The notes beneath the pieces are model-generated. The model had not been told where the DNA came from. It ran no database searches and saw only the letters and a list, made by a program, of their open reading frames with translations. A stretch of 64,000 nucleotides of DNA from Oidiodendron maius Zn (taxonomy: Eukaryota; Ascomycota; Leotiomycetes; Myxotrichaceae), in assembly GCA_000827325.1 (NCBI GenBank), contig KN832896.1, positions 132,414 through 196,413 on the forward strand. Reading direction: 5' to 3'. This document shows, piece by piece, positions 59,232 through 64,000 of the stretch (the first letter of the stretch is position 1; each line of letters starts with the position of its first letter). Made by a program: the position numbers and the translations under genes.

Positions 59232-60074
59232 TCATTCGAGCTTCCTCGGCGGCACCACATCATTCAGCCCGAACATCTTCGAGAACGCAAGTGGATACAG
59301 CCAGTGGGCACCAAGCGACTCGACAGCCCAGACAGTGAACGCACCGCCTCCGCACCAGATGGTGTTCGGAGGCGTTGCCTTTACAACTTTCGCGACAACG
59401 GTCCTTGCATAGACGGCGGGCTCCAAGGTGTCGCCCTCAAGGTCGGTCCAGGCGGCGTTAATCTTGGACTCGAGGTACTTGTAGAAGGAGTTTGGGGCAA
59501 GGACGACACGGTCAGTGGACATTCCGGTGCTGACGGCGGCGGTCTGGACGAAGACGACACGGACGCCGAACGGCTTCATCTCGATGCGCAACGTTCTGGC
59601 GTACAGGGCTACCGCGGACTTGGACGAGTTATAGACGGACTGCGAGGGATGTGGGGTATAGCCGGAGACGGAGCCGGTGAAGACGATCTTGCCCCTCGCG
59701 GCAATGACGAGGTCGGCGAAGATCGCGTTCATCTCCACGATGCCAAAGAAGTTGGCGTTGAACATCTTGAAGGCCTCGCGGCTGGAGGTCTCGATGGCCA
59801 TGGCGAGGGAGCGGTAGCCGGCGTTGTGATAGAGAATGTCGAGCCTGCCGCCGGTCTCGCGAGAGATCTGGGTGTGGGCAGCGAGGAGCGAGTCGCGGTC
59901 CGTGACGTCGAGGGCGAGGGCCGTGACGTTGGGGACGTCGACGAGGTCGCCCATGGTCACGATGCGGCGCGAGCTGGCATACACGTGGTAGTCCCGGGCA
60001 GCGAACTCCTTGGCCAGCGAGTACCCGATGCTGCCTTTCGTGCAGCCGGTGATGAGGACTATGGGTTTGGCCAT
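59232..60074 (-). CDS. short-chain dehydrogenase/reductase, AYR1-like
   Basis: One intact reverse-strand exon, 280 residues from Met 60074 (MAKPIVLITGCTKGSIGYSLA). The TGCTKGSIG loop is the cofactor site, NVTALALDVTDRDSL the adenine-ring Asp segment, LYHNAGYRSL the NAG motif, and FTGSVSGYTPHPSQSVYNSSKSA the catalytic Ser and YxxxK. This pattern is close to fungal 1-acyldihydroxyacetone-phosphate reductases (AYR1 group), though substrate cannot be fixed from sequence. The C-terminus (WLYPLAFSKMFGL) is hydrophobic and may touch membrane, as in that group. The frame is open upstream to 60221, but the cofactor motif starts right after 60074. It is divergent to the PRISE-like gene, 561 bp away. 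Confidence 0.88.
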   Translation of the reverse strand: MAKPIVLITGCTKGSIGYSLAKEFAARDYHVYASSRRIVTMGDLVDVPNVTALALDVTDRDSLLAAHTQISRETGGRLDILYHNAGYRSLAMAIETSSREAFKMFNANFFGIVEMNAIFADLVIAARGKIVFTGSVSGYTPHPSQSVYNSSKSAVALYARTLRIEMKPFGVRVVFVQTAAVSTGMSTDRVVLAPNSFYKYLESKINAAWTDLEGDTLEPAVYARTVVAKVVKATPPNTIWCGGGAFTVWAVESLGAHWLYPLAFSKMFGLNDVVPPRKLE

Positions 60075-60635
60075 GGTGATCGATAGATTATCGGTTGTTG
60101 ACTTTGGATGGAGACGATGTGATAGAGATGGTGTGATGGAGCGAATATCTCGATTGATCGAGCGGGTGAGAGGAAACAGTTCTTTCTTAGAACGTCTAAA
60201 ACTTAAGATACTCCTTTTCAATGCTTGGTCGATGCCCTACACAATTAATATAATAAGGATACCCCTAACCAGGAGAGTCTTAACTACGTGGGCCAAGAGG
60301 GTGTTCCCGAATAATATAAATCCGGCCGAGCTACCCGTTGCCACCGGAATGAAAATGCTGGAGTCGGAGATGGGTTTGGCCCGAACCCGACCCTGGAGAA
60401 TATTGGGGTTGGCAGCTGAAGCGATGACCTCATGCATGCCTAGTGTTGAAGCAGGAGGCTGATTGACGAAGCTACATAATCTTACAGTAGCTCAGAGACA
60501 GGGGTCTGGAAGGCCTTAAAAAGTCAATCTCTGGTGACCAGCATAAAAGTTCTGTCCTGTTCGATCGTACTGCTACTCAAGTTATCCGACATATACATCT
60601 CTGGACAGTACGATCTCCCCAAGCTATCTCGTATC

Positions 60636-62003
60636 ATGTCTCCCCGCTGTGCCCTCGTCTTTGGCGCCTCGGGCATTACAGGCTGGTCCATAGTCCAAGA
60701 AGCACTGACGTACCCCACGCCGACGACCTTCGACAGAGTCATCGGCCTCACCAACCGGCCCCTGACGAAAATGGAGGCCCTTTTCCCGGAAGATGAGCGA
60801 TTATCATTGTATAGCGGTATTAATCTTAGCACGGGAGTGGAGGCCGTCGAGGCCGGCCTGAAGCACATCCCAGGGATTGAGGGAGTCACACATGTTTACT
60901 TTGGTGGTAAGTGAACTGCCTAGGATAACGGAGACGTAAGGCATGCTGAATATATGCTTACTTGGTTTTGCAGCCTACACTGGCCACGGAACGGGCTTTG
61001 AGGGGATCAAAAAATCGAACGTCGAGATCCTCAAGAACGCCGTGCTGGCTGTCGAGAAGCTTTGTCCAAATCTGCAATTCTGGACCTTTCAGACCGGGGG
61101 AAAGGTATGTCTCCGATCTCTTAATGGTCCACCCTTCCACCATGTCTCAGTTTCGCTGAGATGTAAATTTACCGTTCCCCTTCTAGTGGTATGGATTCGA
61201 GTTCGCAGACAAGATCGGCGTCCCCGCAACGCCAATAAAGGAGTCCGCCCCGCGCATCCCAGAACCCTTCGCGTCAAACATCATGTACTACGCGCAGTTC
61301 GACTTGCTCGAGCAGCTTTCTGAGGGCAAGAAATGGTCCTTTGCAGAGGTTCGCCCTGATGGCGTTGTAATGCTCCTCTCCTCCATTCTAACACCCCACT
61401 CGCTAACACCCTTATCAGTCCGGCTTTGTACCCTCTAACAACGCCATGAATCTCGCCCAATCCCTCGCCCTCTTCCTCTCCTTCTACGCCTCGCGTGTCC
61501 CCGGTGGTACGCATGTGCCTTACCCCGGCCCCCTCTCTGCCTACACGGCACGGCACAGCGACATCTCACAATCGCGCCTCGCGCGTTTTCATATATTCGC
61601 CTCGCTTCATCCGGACGCAACTGCAGGACAAGGCTTCAACGTGGGCGACGATGATGCCGGCACTAGCTGGGCGGAAAAGTGGCCGCTACTCGTGGCAGAA
61701 TTTGGCTTGGTAGGGGACGGGCCATCGGAGGACCCCACCGCACCACCGTTTAATATACAGGAGTATATGGAAGAGCATCGTGGGGAGTGGGGCGCGTGGG
61801 TCACAAGTCAGGGGCTCAAGGAAGGAGCGCTGGAGGGAACAGATTTTGGGTTCTTGACGCTGTTCATGGGGAGGGCGGTTTTCGGGCGGGAGTATGATCT
61901 GGCGAAGGCGAGGGGCATAGGGTGGGAGGAGCGAGGGGCAGCAGTAGATGGTTATTTGGAGGCAATCCGTATTATGAGAAGGGCAGGGATTATTGCTGCG
62001 TGA
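60636..62003 (+). CDS. PRISE-like SDR (progesterone 5-beta-reductase/iridoid synthase fold)
   Basis: Four exons (60636-60906, 60974-61104, 61187-61366, 61419-62003) join in phase to 388 residues. The start MSPRCALVFGASGITGWSIV has the GASGITGW NADPH-binding loop that marks this atypical SDR family. Further blocks are THVYFGGAYTGHGTG, LQFWTFQTGGKWYGFEF (around the family's catalytic Lys), NIMYYAQFDLLEQL with the active-site Tyr, and GFVPSNNAMNLAQSLALFLS. All splice sites are GT-AG. Fungal members reduce activated C=C bonds of enones; the true substrate is unknown. It forms a head-to-head pair with the AYR1-like SDR, and a broken Old Yellow Enzyme gene follows, all NAD(P)H reductases. Confidence 0.88.
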
Positions 62004-62404
62004 GAGATAAGTGGTCCTAGTTTACTGGTGTAGATAATTTGAAATGAAATTATCGTTGCCAAATTCTTATCTTCAGGTGCATGCGCCTCGATCTTAACAT
62101 CATCTGCTCGCACGTCTATTTTCCGTCCAGGCAATCTTATGATCTTTGCGTGGTTTAAAGTCCTGTTGTCAGTTCAATCGTAGGAGCATCAACTGGTTGG
62201 TAACGTCTCCATAGCTCTTCAACTTGCTCTTTTGACTTTAGAACCGACTCGGAACCGACGTTGCCTCAATATACGTACAGGAGCTGTGATTCAGAACAAA
62301 CTGATAATTAATATCTCAATCTATATGCAGTCATCCTCGAATGTCTAAAACTCGATTCCTAATTGTAAGTCAATTCATTCTTCCCTGCTTACCCATCTCC
62401 ATCA
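62004..62404. other. convergent 3' intergenic region
   Basis: About 400 bp between the 3' ends of the PRISE-like gene and the Old Yellow Enzyme remnant. No feature was recognised beyond presumed 3' UTRs. Confidence 0.4.
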
Positions 62405-63560
62405 CTAAACTCTCGTATCAACCGGCTGCAACCCCTTTCCCATCCGTCCAATCTGCCCTCCCATAGTATAGTACGTGCCTTCAGCTCCTGCTCCCAACGC
62501 CTTGATTGCCACCTTCCTCATTAACCAGCCCATCTCCACACGCTTAAGCTGGATCTTTGCTTCCGTATCAATGGCTTCCTTGTTGAGCAGAATATTATTT
62601 GGCAACTTTGGCATCACTGCAGCAGGTCGGCCGATCTCGATGATGTCGTAGGCGCCGCTCTCAAGCGCCGCTTCCATGCCAGCACGGCTGCGGAAGCCGC
62701 CCGTCACCATGAGGGGGGCCTTGGGGTAGCGTTCCCTCACCGTCTTCGCGAAGTCGAGAAAGAGCGCCTCTCGCGCTATTGTGATTGCCTTTGGTATGTG
62801 TGCCAGGGCGGCTGGCGCAGTTGTGGATCCGTCAACCTGAAACATTGAGGGGTTCTCAAAGGACCCGCCACTAATCTCGATGAAGTCGACACTAGCGTCG
62901 ATTATGCGGCCCATCTGTTCAAGGCCAGCCTGGAGGCCGCCGTCCCCTTGCTCACTGACATCTACGCTATTCATCTTGATGCCAATGCAGAACTGTGAAG
63001 GTGGCCGCGCGGATGCCCTTGATAATGCGCAGGACTATCTCAGCTCGCCTAGCGAGAGTCCCGCCAAACTTGTCCGTGCGCAGGTTAGTCTTGGGCGACA
63101 AAAACTGAGCGATCAGGTAGCCGTGCGCGCCGTGCAACTCAATGCCCTTGAACCCCGCAATGTGGGCTTGCCTAGCGCCGTCGATGAACTGCTGGATGGC
63201 CTTGATGACTTCGGTATGCGTCATTTCGCGGGGTGTCCCGAACATCACACAAGTGACAAAACGAGCGATATAACCGGACCCCAAATTTATAGCAACGGAG
63301 ATTCTTGGTTAGGAATGATCGCTTTCCAGCGCCTAGGGGTGATTGGCGGCCAGGGTGGCAGAGCTGCAAGAGAGCCGGTGTTCCGCTTCGTTGGATTATT
63401 GTGGCCCAGTTGCGTCACGCCTCCTGAAGGACTGGGGTACTTGCAGTTGGGGCGGGGATGGCGATATCTTCGGGGGAGCCGAGATAGGTGTGGGAGATTT
63501 GGACATTGTCTATGGACGGGGCAAGGTATCAGAATGGTGGCAGACCGAAGGTGCTGAGGA
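62405..63560 (-). pseudogene. Old Yellow Enzyme (NADH:flavin oxidoreductase), broken
   Basis: Reverse-strand blocks follow the OYE FMN-barrel order: WATIIQRSGTPALLQL then CHPGRQSPLGAGKRSF, VMFGTPREMTHTEVIKAIQQF, FKGIELHGAHGYLIAQFLSP (substrate-binding His pair), TDKFGGTLARRAEIVL, IGIKMNSVDV, DFIEISGG, APLMVTGGFRS and a C-terminal IGRPAAVMPKLPN. The parts lie in different frames: changes occur near 63290 and near 62985 (RAATFT/FCIGIK), and a TGA interrupts near 63410 where CGA (Arg) would suit. The 5' end beyond 63500 is unclear. It would have been an FMN enzyme reducing enones. It neighbours two intact reductase genes, so the locus may once have been a three-enzyme set. Confidence 0.8.
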
Positions 63561-63599
63561 TGGCTAACCCGTGAAAATAAAACCCCAGCCCCCATCAGC

Positions 63600-64000
63600 T
63601 CATTCCGAGTATGCCCGTGGGGATTTATTATCCGGATCCTGCTTAGGTGCCATGTTCTCTGCCATTGCTGCCTGCGACAATAACTAGGTCTCGTGTTACA
63701 ATGTAAAAACAGACAACAGAACGAGACAGAAAGAAACCAAACGGCTACTGAAGCTTACCTTTGCGAGCCTGTTGGGAAGTGCCAGGCCGCGCAGCAGTGT
63801 TGGGAACTTGACAATAACGACATTGAATCGTATGCGCATCCTTCCTTCTTATGGGCAAAAACGCTGTGAATTGAGGTAGTAACGTTGTTGCATATATAGA
63901 CAGAACGGTCGATGCTGTTTCTATAAATTACTTGTGAAAATAAATAGTCAATTGAAGAGGATATACTTTTATAAGAGCATGGTGCATAACGTTGGCAGTG
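63600..64000. other. window edge, no gene recognised
   Basis: The last 400 bp have no open frame with a recognisable motif and no repeat structure. Composition turns AT-rich towards the end. Confidence 0.4.

Noticed and set aside
59136-60086. Long forward open frame of 316 codons
   Set aside because: It lies antisense to the intact SDR gene and has biased Gly/Asp/Val composition typical of the complement of GC-rich coding DNA.
62880-63567. Forward open frames opposite the Old Yellow Enzyme remnant
   Set aside because: Antisense to recognisable OYE motifs; no motif of their own.
1-64000. CRISPR arrays, rRNA, tRNA, bacterial operon signals
   Set aside because: No regularly spaced direct repeats, no tRNA-like A/B box fold and no rRNA stretch were seen; intron-rich genes show the DNA is eukaryotic.

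Overview
The window reads as nuclear DNA of a filamentous ascomycete, probably Eurotiales-like or a relative. The evidence is short GT-AG introns (about 40-160 bp), Zn2Cys6, bZIP and Fungal_trans regulators, HET, CHAT and F-box genes, an OrsD-like reading frame, secreted sedolisins, AT-rich repeat islands, and stops that look like repeat-induced point mutation (RIP: TGG to TAG, CAG to TAG). No rRNA, tRNA or CRISPR array was seen. High repeat load, many broken genes and a patchwork of families suggest an accessory or subtelomeric region; that is inference.

Layout. 0-4.3 kb: two weak reverse-strand coding remnants and a broken AMT/Mep ammonium transporter. 5.3-14.1 kb: an intact Zn2Cys6 regulator, a broken P450, an intact AIF/AMID-type FAD oxidoreductase and a small bZIP gene with a GC-AG intron; this has the make-up of a decayed secondary-metabolism neighbourhood. 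10.5-11.0 kb and 14.3-19.9 kb: repeat islands with five solo LTR fossils (four flanked by 5-bp target duplications) and a RIP-riddled OrsD/helicase-like reading frame. 20.1-31.8 kb: an intact seven-exon S33 peptidase, a 5'-truncated CHAT fragment, an F-box gene, a GT32-type glycosyltransferase, two MITEs and a frameshifted Fungal_trans_2 regulator.

31.9-54.7 kb is the most striking part. It is a run of secretory-pathway genes: a broken sedolisin, an intact GH18 chitinase, an intact OCH1-like GT32, a broken subtilase, a fragment of a second OCH1-like gene, an intact sedolisin, an intact S10 carboxypeptidase and an intact GH2 beta-mannosidase. Together these would attack protein, chitin and mannan outside the cell, with Golgi mannosyltransferases alongside. 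Partial duplication (two sedolisins, two GT32 copies) suggests growth by segmental duplication followed by decay.

56.2-63.6 kb: a broken HET gene, a whole but inactivated Tc1/mariner element with both terminal repeats, a divergent pair of intact reductase genes (AYR1-like SDR and PRISE-like) sharing a 561-bp intergenic region, and a broken Old Yellow Enzyme gene.

Exon boundaries were assigned by hand from splice consensus, codon phase and family similarity. For intact multi-exon genes the phases were checked to add up. Several breaks are single-base frameshifts and could be sequence errors rather than true pseudogenes.
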